NCBI GenBank assembly: GCA_018224345.1
Contig: JAGTUW010000356.1
Coordinates: forward strand, 1-12,926
Source: Bacteroidota bacterium
GTDB lineage: Bacteria; Bacteroidota; Ignavibacteria; SZUA-365
Length of the DNA: 12,926 nt
Reading direction: 5' to 3'
A program made the position numbers and the translations under genes. Shown piece after piece: positions 1 to 7,682 of this stretch (positions are counted from its first letter, which is position 1; each line of letters opens with the position of its first letter). The notes beneath the pieces are model-generated. The model was not told where the DNA came from, ran no database searches, and saw only the letters and a program-made list of their open reading frames with translations.

Positions 1-30
1 AATCGGTTGCTACGGACGAAACGAATTGCG

Positions 31-765
31 TCAGAACGTCAGGGTAATGGTCAACGCCGTAACGGCACCGATCAGGCTCTGGGCGACAAGCGTATTGCCG
101 GCGATCGGTTTTTCAGGATCCATCCCGCGTGCGATCCCGACAGGGGTCCAGGATGCCCATGTGCAATTGTTGTTCATGATGTCACCCCGCCACACTCCCC
201 TGCCCTTCCATGTTCCCCCGACGTTGAACAGCTCGGTGTATCCGTAGAATATCGCATCGAGTCCCCAGGTCCACCAGATCAGATTGAACCCTATGGCCGT
301 CGGCAATCCCACCTGCTCATAGAGCAACCAGGTAACACCGGCCTGCACCAGCCCCTGTATCACACGGTAAATCGGAGTGGTCGTCGGGTTGCCGCGCACG
401 AGGTTGTACCCCACGTAGTCGAAGAGAGCAAGGCCCAGTGAGGCCCCGGTGAGATACAGGAGTCTGGCGCCCGCTGTCACTTCCTCCGTGAATGTGGAAT
501 CTGACGATGGGATCTCCCATGAAGATGAGAATGTAGCCACCCTGTACCGCTCGCTGTCCGGCCGTTGAGGAGCAGTGCCGTCAGGTGAGAGTTCTACGTC
601 AGATGAGAGTTCTACGCCAGATGAGAATGCTTCGTCAGAGGAGAATGATACGTCACGTGAGGATGACTGGTCGGGCGGTATGGCGGGCGGCTGCCTGCGG
701 AATTGTGCCGACATCGTGTTCATCCCCACGAGGAGAATAATCACTGTGATAATAGCACGATGCAT
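31..765 (-). CDS. Exported/membrane protein of unknown function with a Ser/Asp-rich repeat segment
   Basis: I do not recognise the family. The 244-residue product has a plausible signal peptide or N-terminal anchor (residues 1-20, with an MSA|QF cleavage context). A Ser/Asp-rich low-complexity stretch follows at about 33-95; residues 33-62 come from five 18-bp tandem repeats with the rough consensus V-E-F/L-S-S-D. A hydrophobic domain comes next, with likely membrane segments near 99-120, 132-150, 155-178 and 222-243, and an aromatic- and Gly-rich loop around 165-210. I chose the ATG at 765 over an in-frame GTG at 777 because AGGTGAG lies 7 nt upstream of the ATG and overlaps the GTG. It is last in a minus-strand run behind two other exported proteins, 68 nt after the preceding gene, so co-transcription is plausible. 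The repeat segment is probably a flexible linker between signal peptide and membrane domain, by inference. That it is a real gene is fairly sure; its function is unknown. Confidence 0.75.
   Translation of the reverse strand: MHRAIITVIILLVGMNTMSAQFRRQPPAIPPDQSSSRDVSFSSDEAFSSGVELSSDVELSPDGTAPQRPDSERYRVATFSSSWEIPSSDSTFTEEVTAGARLLYLTGASLGLALFDYVGYNLVRGNPTTTPIYRVIQGLVQAGVTWLLYEQVGLPTAIGFNLIWWTWGLDAIFYGYTELFNVGGTWKGRGVWRGDIMNNNCTWASWTPVGIARGMDPEKPIAGNTLVAQSLIGAVTALTITLTF
580..669. repeat. Five tandem 18-bp repeats inside a coding region
   Basis: Five consecutive 18-bp units start at 580, 598, 616, 634 and 652. The first two are identical except for one base (GTCAGGTGAGAGTTCTAC and GTCAGATGAGAGTTCTAC). 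The later ones drift progressively, and the unit at 670 is no longer recognisable. The period is a multiple of three, so each unit encodes six residues of the Ser/Asp-rich segment of the 31-765 gene. Similar Ser/Asp-rich codons near 490-530 may be older, diverged copies. Confidence 0.85.
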
Positions 766-772
766 GTTGCTT

Positions 773-779
773 CTCACCT
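773..779 (-). promoter_or_regulatory. Ribosome binding site deciding the start at 765
   Basis: AGGTGAG on the minus strand sits 7 nt upstream of the ATG at 765. It overlaps the alternative in-frame GTG at 777, which makes the ATG the better start. Confidence 0.6.
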
Positions 780-833
780 GCGACAGTGATGGGGAATGAA
801 CGCGACGGATGAGTGGAAAAGAACTTCGCCTTA

Positions 834-2096
834 TCAGGTCTTCATTTGTTTTTTCTTCGCAGCGGGGAAGAGAATGTTATTGAGAATCAACCGGTAACCT
901 GGTGAACTCTTGTGCAGAGAAAGATCTGTAGGCGGGTCACCGACCCGATGCTGATAATCTTCCGGGTCATGCCCTCCATACCAGGTAAACGTTCCCCGTC
1001 CGAAATTGCCGTGGAGGTAGCGCACTTCGCCGGCGCCTTCTTTTTCCGCCAGCAGAGTCACGGATTTCTTGATCAGCGACTTGCGGAATGCGGTTGTCTG
1101 CCCAAGAAAACCGTTGATGACATTGACGTGATTCTGCGTCAACATGGTCGGCACGGGATCATATTTCGCTGAGAATTCAAAGAGTGTGAAGAAGTCTTTA
1201 TCGGGATTTCCACCGAAAGCGGGAGTCATGTCGATGTCACTGTATTCATACTCATAGGGATTCATCACGAGCGTAAAATTTTCGAAGCCGAGACTCTTGC
1301 TGAAATCGAGTTTTTCCTGACAATCCGGGTCAGGCGGATCGCCGTCGAACATGACATCGCAGATGTCAGTATGCTCCGCGGCCAGACCGATATCAAAGGT
1401 ATCCGTCGCCGAACACATGGCAAACATGAATCCGCCCGCACCGACATATTCCTTGATGGTGCGCACGACGGCCTTCTTCATTTCGCTGACTTTCGAAAAT
1501 CCAAGCCGCTTTGCCAGCGCTTCGTGTGTTGCCACCTGCTGAATATACCAGGGATAGGAACTGAAGCTCGCATAGAATTTTCCGTACTGTCCGGTAAAAT
1601 CCTCATGATGCAGATGCAACCAGTCATATTCACTCAGCTTGCCCTGGAGCACCTCCTCATCCCAGACCTTGTCATACGGGACATCCGCGTACTCGAGAGC
1701 GAGTGTCACCGCATCGTCCCAGGGCTGAAAATTGGGAGGCACGTATACAGCGATGTTCGGCGCTTTCTCCAGACGGACAACAGTCGTGTTGACGTCGGGG
1801 GCTTCTACCTCGGCAATAATGGATGCGGCGGTCGCACCATCGATCGTCTCGAATGCGATTCCACGGAGCCGGCATTCATCCGCGACGAAGCCGTAATGCG
1901 CGATCATGAAGCTTCCACCCCGGTAATTCAACAACCAATCGACATCGACACTGCGCGTCAACGCCCAGTACACCAGCCCATAGGCCTTCAAATGGTCCGT
2001 CTGCCGGAGATCCATCGGTATAAGAATATTCTGCTGCGCCTGCACCGGTCCGGTGAGAAGAATCAGCATGCAGAGTGAGAAGAAAAAGCGTTTCAT
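834..2096 (-). CDS. Exported protein, probable glutamine-amidotransferase-like fold (often misnamed 'asparagine synthetase B')
   Basis: The 420-residue protein has a clear signal peptide (residues 1-20, VQA|QQ), so it acts outside the cytoplasm. From memory, related proteins in Bacteroidota/Ignavibacteria genomes carry the automatic name 'asparagine synthetase B', but no ATP-pyrophosphatase or N-terminal-Cys amidotransferase motif of AsnB is visible here. The segment from about 114 onward instead reads like a class-I amidotransferase/DJ-1-type alpha/beta layout. It has a strand (IAVYVPP), a YDKVWD strand, a YDWLHLHH strand, then GGFMFAMC with Cys228 where the nucleophile elbow would lie, and a late GGHDPED with His376. 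Residues 22-60, from QNILIPMDLRQTDHLKAYG to the NYRGGS turn, form a separate N-terminal part. Its ATG shares one base with the upstream TPR stop (TGATG), with AAGGGGG about 9 nt before, so the pair is likely translationally coupled. The fold call is an inference; the gene is certain. Confidence 0.85.
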   Translation of the reverse strand: MKRFFFSLCMLILLTGPVQAQQNILIPMDLRQTDHLKAYGLVYWALTRSVDVDWLLNYRGGSFMIAHYGFVADECRLRGIAFETIDGATAASIIAEVEAPDVNTTVVRLEKAPNIAVYVPPNFQPWDDAVTLALEYADVPYDKVWDEEVLQGKLSEYDWLHLHHEDFTGQYGKFYASFSSYPWYIQQVATHEALAKRLGFSKVSEMKKAVVRTIKEYVGAGGFMFAMCSATDTFDIGLAAEHTDICDVMFDGDPPDPDCQEKLDFSKSLGFENFTLVMNPYEYEYSDIDMTPAFGGNPDKDFFTLFEFSAKYDPVPTMLTQNHVNVINGFLGQTTAFRKSLIKKSVTLLAEKEGAGEVRYLHGNFGRGTFTWYGGHDPEDYQHRVGDPPTDLSLHKSSPGYRLILNNILFPAAKKKQMKT

Positions 2097-3967
2097 CAGG
2101 ACTGCCCCCTTCTGAGATGAAGAATACGATCACGTGCCTGTGCGGCGTAATGTGAGAATGGATGTTCGTTCAGCATCTGCTGGTACAGCATCATTGCGGC
2201 CTCAGCGTCGTCGAGTTCCTCCTCACTGAGTCGGGCGAGAAAAAACAGGCCACGATCACGGAGAAAGCTCTCTTCCCGTGTTTCAAGAAACGACCGGTAG
2301 GTCTCCGCCGCTTCACGTACGCGCCCACTCCGGCGCTGCAGATCAGCAGTCCTGAGATAGGCCAGGTCGACGATGTCGCTTGTTGCGAACCGACTGATGA
2401 TATCCTGTGCCAGCGCAGCAGCCTCCGGTAGTTTGCCTTGCCGTTCAAGAAACAGCACCTGTGCGTATTGCTGCAGCGGCACTTCTCCGGGAACGCGGTA
2501 TTGAATAATCAACGATGCGAGTTCGAGTGCATCGTTGGCGATATCGTAGGTCACGTCCTGGGACAGCGGATCGAGTTGCACAAGGACGGTGTCCAGCTCA
2601 CCTTTGAAAAAATACGCCTCGGCGATTTTGTACCGCAGCTCCCTGCGCGCGTCCTCTTCGAGCCGGGAAGATGGCACCACTTTGTCGTATTGCGCAATTG
2701 CGGCATCGAGATCTCCCCGGGCAAGGAGGATATCACCGATCAACACATCTGCGTCGGCTGCCCCATGGACCTCGCGCCGTGTGTCGGCAATCTCACGCAG
2801 GATACTCAATGCACCATTGATATCACCGAAGCGATGAAATTTGAGGTAAGCAATACGATAGAGACTCTCACTGCCTTCTGGGAGATCCGGGTACCGTTTC
2901 GCGATATCCTCATAAAGTCTTATCGCTCCTTCATAAGAGCGTACCGCCTCACTGCTCGTATGCTTCGTCACATCACCCGCGGGCTGCAGCGCACCGGGCA
3001 GTGACTGTTCTTCGTGCAGTTCCTCCAGGCTGCGGGCACGATGAAATTCCGCCTGGGGGCGGAACTGCGCGTCGGGATGTTCCTCGACAGCGGTGCCGTA
3101 CGCTTTGGCTGCCACGGCATAGGCGCCATCCTGATAGGCGCGGTTGGCAAATTTCACCAACTCCATACCTTGCGCTTTTTTTATACGATCCAGCGCATGA
3201 TACACATCGTAGGCGGCAGCATAATCCTTACGCTCCATATACAGCCAGGCGAGCAGATAATGCAGAGGCTCGTTGTCTCTGTTGTCGCGTACATGACGCT
3301 CTGCGCGGCGCACGGCAGCGTCGAGCGCCTCGGGGATGTCGGAAAACATCGAGAGTTGCTGTTGTATCTGATACAACGCCTGCGGCATGGCACGAAGATA
3401 TCCGATGTATTCATCCATGGCCCCGTCGAAGTCCTGTTTCATCACAGACGCACGGGCGATCTCGAAAGTGAACATCTGTGCTGAGTTCAGGGCCTTGCGT
3501 CCCTGCCGCAGGTAACGCAAGGCAAGATCATATTCCCGGGCATTGATACAGTGATCGGCGATCAACGAATAGACCTGGGCGTTCTTCTCATTCAGGGCGA
3601 TGGCCTCTTCCCAATCCACAGTTGCACTATCGGTATTTCCCAACAGTACATGCAGTCCGCCCCGATGTACGAGGAGACTGAAGTCGCGAGGATACTCTTC
3701 AATCCTTCGCGACAGCAGGGGAGCCACCTCATCATAGCGCTTGAGCGCCGTCAGATTCCTCCGCACACCGTCAAAATAGTTGCTGTTCGCCGGGTTCATA
3801 CGATGCAGATCCTGATAATAACGCAGGGCATCTTCGTATCTGCCGGATTTTTCATAGGTCTGCGCCAGGCGCAGAGTGTTCGCTTCATCTGCCAGTTGTG
3901 CTTCTGCCTGCGGCACCGCCAGGCACAAGACAAACAGCAGAAAAAGAAATGCAGGAAAATATTTCAT
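2096..3967 (-). CDS. Periplasmic tetratricopeptide-repeat protein
   Basis: The 623-residue protein has a signal peptide (residues 1-23, AEA|QL) followed almost entirely by TPR-type helical hairpins. Recognisable units with the A-x-x-Y/W and DA/A-L/A-x-Y pattern start near 28, 98, 131, 170, 235, 270, 304, 369, 408 and again through the C-terminus (for example GRVREAAETYRSFLE and DAEAAMMLYQQML). TPR arrays are protein-interaction scaffolds; the distribution resembles periplasmic YbgF/BamD-like proteins, but no specific family can be named. The reading frame stays open to 4162, but I chose the ATG at 3967 because it gives a proper signal peptide, and a candidate promoter lies between 4010 and 4038. 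No strong Shine-Dalgarno precedes it. Its stop overlaps the start of the exported amidotransferase-like gene by one base, suggesting the two proteins are made in fixed ratio and may bind each other in the periplasm (inference). Confidence 0.88.
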   Translation of the reverse strand: MKYFPAFLFLLFVLCLAVPQAEAQLADEANTLRLAQTYEKSGRYEDALRYYQDLHRMNPANSNYFDGVRRNLTALKRYDEVAPLLSRRIEEYPRDFSLLVHRGGLHVLLGNTDSATVDWEEAIALNEKNAQVYSLIADHCINAREYDLALRYLRQGRKALNSAQMFTFEIARASVMKQDFDGAMDEYIGYLRAMPQALYQIQQQLSMFSDIPEALDAAVRRAERHVRDNRDNEPLHYLLAWLYMERKDYAAAYDVYHALDRIKKAQGMELVKFANRAYQDGAYAVAAKAYGTAVEEHPDAQFRPQAEFHRARSLEELHEEQSLPGALQPAGDVTKHTSSEAVRSYEGAIRLYEDIAKRYPDLPEGSESLYRIAYLKFHRFGDINGALSILREIADTRREVHGAADADVLIGDILLARGDLDAAIAQYDKVVPSSRLEEDARRELRYKIAEAYFFKGELDTVLVQLDPLSQDVTYDIANDALELASLIIQYRVPGEVPLQQYAQVLFLERQGKLPEAAALAQDIISRFATSDIVDLAYLRTADLQRRSGRVREAAETYRSFLETREESFLRDRGLFFLARLSEEELDDAEAAMMLYQQMLNEHPFSHYAAQARDRILHLRRGQS

Positions 3968-4009
3968 TGTGGAATATCCGATCCCGTGTTTCAATTTCGT
4001 CATGCAGTA

Positions 4010-4038
4010 ATAATAGGAAGAATGCACCGCGCACACAA
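4010..4038 (-). promoter_or_regulatory. Candidate sigma70-type promoter for the TPR operon
   Basis: On the minus strand, TTGTGT (4038-4033) and TATTAT (4015-4010) are separated by exactly 17 nt. Transcription would start near 4003, giving a leader of about 35 nt before the ATG at 3967. This excludes the longer in-frame start at 4162. The hexamers match a generic sigma70 consensus, which is an assumption for this lineage. Confidence 0.45.
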
Positions 4039-4182
4039 TGAGTACCAAGGAATTCCACTTCAAAGCAACTGGTTGTCTCCGTTGCGTTCTTCCTTCACAT
4101 GCGCAATCTTCCGTGTCTGCATCTTCGTATCCGGAGATTGCCGCTTCCTGATCCTTCCACAATGCAGGGACGCATTTCAGTC

Positions 4183-4211
4183 TTGCGCATCCCCTCGATG
4201 TTGGTTATTTT
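4183..4211 (+). promoter_or_regulatory. Candidate sigma70-type promoter for dxr-rseP
   Basis: TTGCGC (4183-4188) and TATTTT (4206-4211) are separated by 17 nt. A start site about 7 nt beyond the -10 box would leave only about 6-8 nt before the dxr ATG at 4225, so the mRNA would be nearly leaderless. This fits the absence of any Shine-Dalgarno there. Confidence 0.45.
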
Positions 4212-4224
4212 ACCAAGTTTGCAA

Positions 4225-5397
4225 ATGAACAGGTCAAAGAAAATACTGGCGGTGTTCGGATCCACGGGATCCATCGGAAGAAACACCCTTGAAGTGGCCC
4301 GGAGACATCCGGATCACTTTTCCGTCCGTTATCTGACCGGCAACAGCAATGCGGAATTGCTGATCGAGCAGATTCGTGCCGTCCGTCCCGCCGCCGTCGC
4401 GGTCAGCGATCCGGTGGCCCGCAACACTGTTCGTGACGCCGTCGGCGATCTGACCACAGTGCTCAACGGTGCCAATGCCCTCGACGAGATCGCGGGCCGT
4501 GATGATTACGACACAATGGTGAGCGGTCTTGTCGGGTTCGCCGGGCTGTTGCCGACAACGACGGCCATCCGCGCGGGCAAGTCCATCGCGCTGGCGAACA
4601 AGGAAACACTTGTGGTCGCCGGTGAAATCATCACCGCACTCGCTCGCGAACACAATGTGCGTATCCTGCCGATCGACAGCGAACACAGTGCTATTCAACA
4701 GTGCATTCTCGGTGAGCACGACGCAGATATCTCACGTATCATTCTCACTGCAAGCGGCGGTCCTTTCCGTGGCTATACAGCAGAACAACTTCGCGGCGTC
4801 ACTCCCGCGCAGGCCCTCAAACATCCGAATTGGAGTATGGGTAATAAAATCACCATCGATTCGGCGACCATGATGAACAAGGGCCTCGAAGTAATCGAAG
4901 CGCATTGGCTCTTTGGTGTCGATCCCGATGCCATCGATGTCGTCGTGCATCCGCAAAGCATTATTCATTCAATGGTGGAATTCAGTGACGGCTCGGTCAA
5001 AGCACAGCTTGGCATTCCGGACATGAAAATTCCGATACACTACGCCCTCACCTGGCCCGATCGCATCGCATCGGACTATGAACGCATGGATATCGCACGC
5101 ATCGGCACGCTGACATTCGAGCAACCCGATCCGGAGACCTTCCCCTGCCTGCGTCTTGCCTATGACGTACTGCGCACGGGAGGCAGCGCGGCAGCTTCAC
5201 TCAACGCAGCCAACGAAATAGCTGTCGATGCCTTCCTTCATGGCCTTCTCCCCTTTCCAGGCATCGCTGAAATTATTGAAGAATGTATCAATCAGCTTCC
5301 GCAGCACCGGTTGTCATCAATCGACGACGTCCTCGACGCCGATCGCGATGCACGGAACTGGACAAAAAACCGTATCGCAAAAACAGCATCACAGTAA
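4225..5397 (+). CDS. dxr: 1-deoxy-D-xylulose 5-phosphate reductoisomerase
   Basis: This cytoplasmic enzyme converts 1-deoxy-D-xylulose 5-phosphate to 2-C-methyl-D-erythritol 4-phosphate using NADPH, the first committed step of the MEP isoprenoid pathway. At 390 residues it is close to the E. coli enzyme (398). The NADPH-binding GSTGSIG is at 12-18. The metal ligands are visible as Asp151 and Glu153 in DSEHSAIQ and Glu222 in NKGLE (equivalent to E. coli D150, E152 and E231). SGGPF at 177-181 is the substrate-binding segment, followed by VHPQS at 241-245 and NAANE near 327-331. The frame is open from an ATG at 4099, but the start at 4225 places the nucleotide-binding motif where the family has it. 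There is no Shine-Dalgarno, and the promoter candidate lies immediately upstream. rseP follows after 21 nt, an association seen in many bacteria, so the two are probably co-transcribed. All catalytic motifs are intact. Confidence 0.97.
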   Translation: MNRSKKILAVFGSTGSIGRNTLEVARRHPDHFSVRYLTGNSNAELLIEQIRAVRPAAVAVSDPVARNTVRDAVGDLTTVLNGANALDEIAGRDDYDTMVSGLVGFAGLLPTTTAIRAGKSIALANKETLVVAGEIITALAREHNVRILPIDSEHSAIQQCILGEHDADISRIILTASGGPFRGYTAEQLRGVTPAQALKHPNWSMGNKITIDSATMMNKGLEVIEAHWLFGVDPDAIDVVVHPQSIIHSMVEFSDGSVKAQLGIPDMKIPIHYALTWPDRIASDYERMDIARIGTLTFEQPDPETFPCLRLAYDVLRTGGSAAASLNAANEIAVDAFLHGLLPFPGIAEIIEECINQLPQHRLSSIDDVLDADRDARNWTKNRIAKTASQ

Positions 5398-5418
5398 CCG
5401 ACCCGGAAACAGCCCTTT

Positions 5419-6741
5419 ATGGATGCCCTCGCGCAAATTCTCAGTCAGATTTTTTACTTCGTCATCATCATCGGTGTCCTTGTTCTCATCCATGAACTCG
5501 GACACTTTCTTGCCGCCAAGGCCTTTGGCATGCGCGTCGAACGCTTCTCGATCGGCTTCCCTCCACGTGCCTTCGGCAAGCAGATCGGCGACACCGATTA
5601 TTGCATTTCCTGGCTGCCGATAGGTGGCTATGTGAAAATTTCAGGTATGATCGACGAAAGCATGGACACCGAGCATATCGAACAACCCGCTGAACCCTGG
5701 GAGTTTCGCGCCAAACCTGTCTGGCAACGGATCATCGTGATCGTCGCCGGCGTGGTGATGAACGTACTCCTGGCGATCGCGATTTTCTGGGGGCTGAATC
5801 TCACGCAGGGCACTGAACACCACCGCGTCACGACCATCGGTCATGTGCAGGAAGAAAGTCTGGCCGCGGAGTACGGACTGCGGCCGGGAGATCAGGTGCT
5901 CTCTGTCAATGACAAGCCGATGGAGACCTGGGAAGGAATTCAAAAAGCCATCGTGTTTGCGCAACTCTCACAGGACCTCCGCATGGAAGTGCGCCGCGAC
6001 GGAGACCGGGAACAGATCCGTATCCCCTCGAAAGAACTGCGTGCTGTGGAAGTCATGCACCTGGGGATTGCACCGGAAGGAGCGGAGACCTTTATCGGCG
6101 GCGTCGAACCCGGGCTCCCTGCCTCACGTGCCGGGATGCAGGACGGCGATGTGTTCGTGAGCATCAACGATGCACCGATTCATACACCCGGTGACGTGAT
6201 CAAGCATGTCAGCGCAAATCCCGATACAGAAATCCGTATTGTATGGAGACGCGACGGCGAAACGATGTCGGGCACGCTGACTCCGACGAGCAACGGAAAA
6301 ATCGGTATCCTCCCCATGGCAAGCATTCCGGGCCCTGTCGAAGTCATTCACTATGGTGTGTTCGAAGCATTGTCGATAGGAGTGCAAGGTCTCTATCGCG
6401 TCACCACGCTCTTTCTTACCAATATATACCACATCATCATCGGTGAAGCGAGCTTCAAACAGAGCATCGGTGGACCGGTAAAAATAGCCGAGATGGCAGC
6501 CCAATCCGCCGAAGCAGGGCTGGTCAGTTTCCTGACACTCATGGCCCTGCTCAGTATCAGCCTGGCGATCATCAATATCTTCCCTATCCCCGCACTCGAT
6601 GGCGGACATCTGATGTTTCTCATTTACGAGGGACTGTTCCGCCGTGAGGTACCCAACAAGATCAAGATCGCAATGCAGCAGGTCGGCATGGTCATGCTGC
6701 TCGCACTGATGCTCTTTGTGATCTATAATGACATTTTCTGA
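5419..6741 (+). CDS. rseP: RIP metalloprotease RseP (site-2 protease)
   Basis: This inner-membrane zinc protease cleaves transmembrane substrates such as anti-sigma factors and remnant signal peptides. At 440 residues it matches the usual size of about 450. The zinc-binding HELGH (His25, Glu26, His29) lies at the end of the first membrane helix (about 10-28). The second helix is near 103-126. Two PDZ domains follow at about 137-200 and 224-290, the second with the GVEPGLPASRAGMQDGD carboxylate-loop region. Near 351 there is GGPVKIAEM, and the third zinc ligand is Asp394 in LDGGH (393-397), followed by a last helix near 420-437. All catalytic residues are present. It lies 21 nt after dxr with only a weak purine-rich stretch before the ATG, suggesting expression from the dxr promoter. 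Its substrate, for instance an RseA-like anti-sigma factor, is not encoded in this window. Confidence 0.97.
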   Translation: MDALAQILSQIFYFVIIIGVLVLIHELGHFLAAKAFGMRVERFSIGFPPRAFGKQIGDTDYCISWLPIGGYVKISGMIDESMDTEHIEQPAEPWEFRAKPVWQRIIVIVAGVVMNVLLAIAIFWGLNLTQGTEHHRVTTIGHVQEESLAAEYGLRPGDQVLSVNDKPMETWEGIQKAIVFAQLSQDLRMEVRRDGDREQIRIPSKELRAVEVMHLGIAPEGAETFIGGVEPGLPASRAGMQDGDVFVSINDAPIHTPGDVIKHVSANPDTEIRIVWRRDGETMSGTLTPTSNGKIGILPMASIPGPVEVIHYGVFEALSIGVQGLYRVTTLFLTNIYHIIIGEASFKQSIGGPVKIAEMAAQSAEAGLVSFLTLMALLSISLAIINIFPIPALDGGHLMFLIYEGLFRREVPNKIKIAMQQVGMVMLLALMLFVIYNDIF

Positions 6742-6747
6742 TCGCTC

Positions 6748-6804
6748 ATCGCCACTGCCATCATCCCTGTGATGAGATACAACATGTTTCCTCCCTGTGG
6801 CGAT
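6748..6804 (+). terminator. Candidate terminator or structured 3' end after rseP
   Basis: A perfect 8-bp inverted repeat, ATCGCCAC (6748-6755) and GTGGCGAT (6797-6804), starts 7 nt after the rseP stop. It encloses a smaller hairpin, TCATC-CCTGT-GATGA (6761-6775). The run after it (TTCGTT) is a poor U-tract, so this may be a 3'-end stabiliser rather than a classic intrinsic terminator. Confidence 0.35.
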
Positions 6805-6886
6805 TTCGTTGCCGGCATGCGGCATTACGGTCACATGAGGCAAGCAGTCCTGGACACGGAGTTCTCCGCTGAAAAGAATATTACTC

Positions 6887-6909
6887 GACGTCGGTCCGGG
6901 GCCGTCGTC
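6887..6909 (-). terminator. Candidate weak terminator of rex
   Basis: GACGTCGG (6887-6894) and CCGTCGTC (6902-6909) form an 8-bp stem with one mismatch and a 7-nt loop. It overlaps the rex stop codon. On the minus strand it is followed by a T-rich but interrupted tail (TATTCTTTTC). Rex and rseP converge here, so a stop signal is expected, but this one is not strong. Confidence 0.3.
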
Positions 6910-7561
6910 AGGCCTCCTTCTCTTCGTTGCCTTCCTCGGCGGCGAGGTTTTTCAGATAATAGGAAAGCGCCATAAAGCCGCCGATGATCTGTTCGTTACG
7001 GACTTTCACGCCGGGCGGAACCTGGAGTTCACAGGGCGTGAAATTCCATATCGCACGCACCCCCGCCTCCACACAGACATCCGTCACTTCCTGTGCCGCC
7101 GCGAGAGGCACGGTCAGGATGATCATCTTGATATCGCGCTTCCGGATCAATGACCCCAGTCTGCTGACCGGATGAATGGTGTGCTCACCGACAGTCGAGA
7201 AAACCTTGTCCGGGTCGCTGTCGATCATCCCGACGATTTTCAGGCCGTACTGACTGAATCCGGCATACGTCGCCAGCGCCGTACCAAGATTGCCGGCGCC
7301 AACGACAAGCGTTTCCGTGATTTCCTGCAAGCCGAGAAAATTCTCGATGCGCACCCGCAACGCGGTAATACCGTATCCCTGATTCTGCCTGCCGCGAATA
7401 CGCAGGTCCGCCATGTCCTTACGCACCAGCGTCTCATTGATCTCAAGAATTTCGGAGAGTTCGCGCGAGGAAATGAATTCTTTCCCCACCGATTCGTACG
7501 CGCTCAATATCTGATGATAACGTGGAAGCCGGCGGAAAGCCGCTTTGGAAATGCGTTCCAT
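6908..7561 (-). CDS. rex: Redox-sensing transcriptional repressor Rex
   Basis: Rex is a cytoplasmic homodimeric repressor that leaves its operators when NADH rises relative to NAD+, so that genes for fermentation and respiration are derepressed. The 217-residue protein has the usual length. A winged helix-turn-helix occupies about 10-62, with RRLPRYHQIL at its start and ETLVRKDMADL in the recognition-helix area. The Rossmann domain has GAGNLG at 88-93 and IDSDP near 113-117 (the family usually has Asp here). The C-terminal NFTP...VPPGVKVRNE block typical of Rex is near 173-192. The last residues (AAEEGNEEKEA) are an acidic tail. AGAGGA-like purines (7570-7575) lie 8 nt before the ATG. The gene stands alone, convergent with rseP, and its upstream region carries a candidate Rex operator, consistent with autoregulation. 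Confidence 0.95.
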   Translation of the reverse strand: MERISKAAFRRLPRYHQILSAYESVGKEFISSRELSEILEINETLVRKDMADLRIRGRQNQGYGITALRVRIENFLGLQEITETLVVGAGNLGTALATYAGFSQYGLKIVGMIDSDPDKVFSTVGEHTIHPVSRLGSLIRKRDIKMIILTVPLAAAQEVTDVCVEAGVRAIWNFTPCELQVPPGVKVRNEQIIGGFMALSYYLKNLAAEEGNEEKEA

Positions 7562-7682
7562 ACGTCTGATCCTCTATTTGATTGATGATCAATGTGGCGT
7601 GCCAAGCATCGGGACTCTCATCCCTGCGGGCTGTTCCGGATCCGTCCGGACAACGGACTGACGCTATCCATACTCACTCACA

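Noticed and set aside
7..441. 144-residue open frame on the plus strand at the window start
   Set aside because: It is Pro/Arg/His-rich and antisense to the membrane protein gene, with no motif or ribosome binding site.
1371..2078. 235-residue open frame on the plus strand
   Set aside because: It lies fully antisense to the exported amidotransferase-like gene, has no recognisable domain and no ribosome binding site. The opposite frame has a signal peptide and a coupled start.
834..2096. Asparagine synthetase B function
   Set aside because: No Cys at position 2 after processing and no SGGLDS-type ATP-pyrophosphatase motif is present, and the protein has a signal peptide. The name appears to be an annotation artefact.
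3968..4162. N-terminal extension of the TPR protein by 65 residues
   Set aside because: It would bury the signal peptide, and the candidate promoter falls within it.
4099..4224. N-terminal extension of dxr by 42 residues
   Set aside because: The extension has no family counterpart, and the candidate promoter lies inside it. The start at 4225 places GSTGSIG at the usual position.
6124..6843. 239-residue open frame on the minus strand opposite rseP
   Set aside because: It is rich in His, Asp and Cys in a non-protein-like way and is antisense to the well-supported rseP frame.
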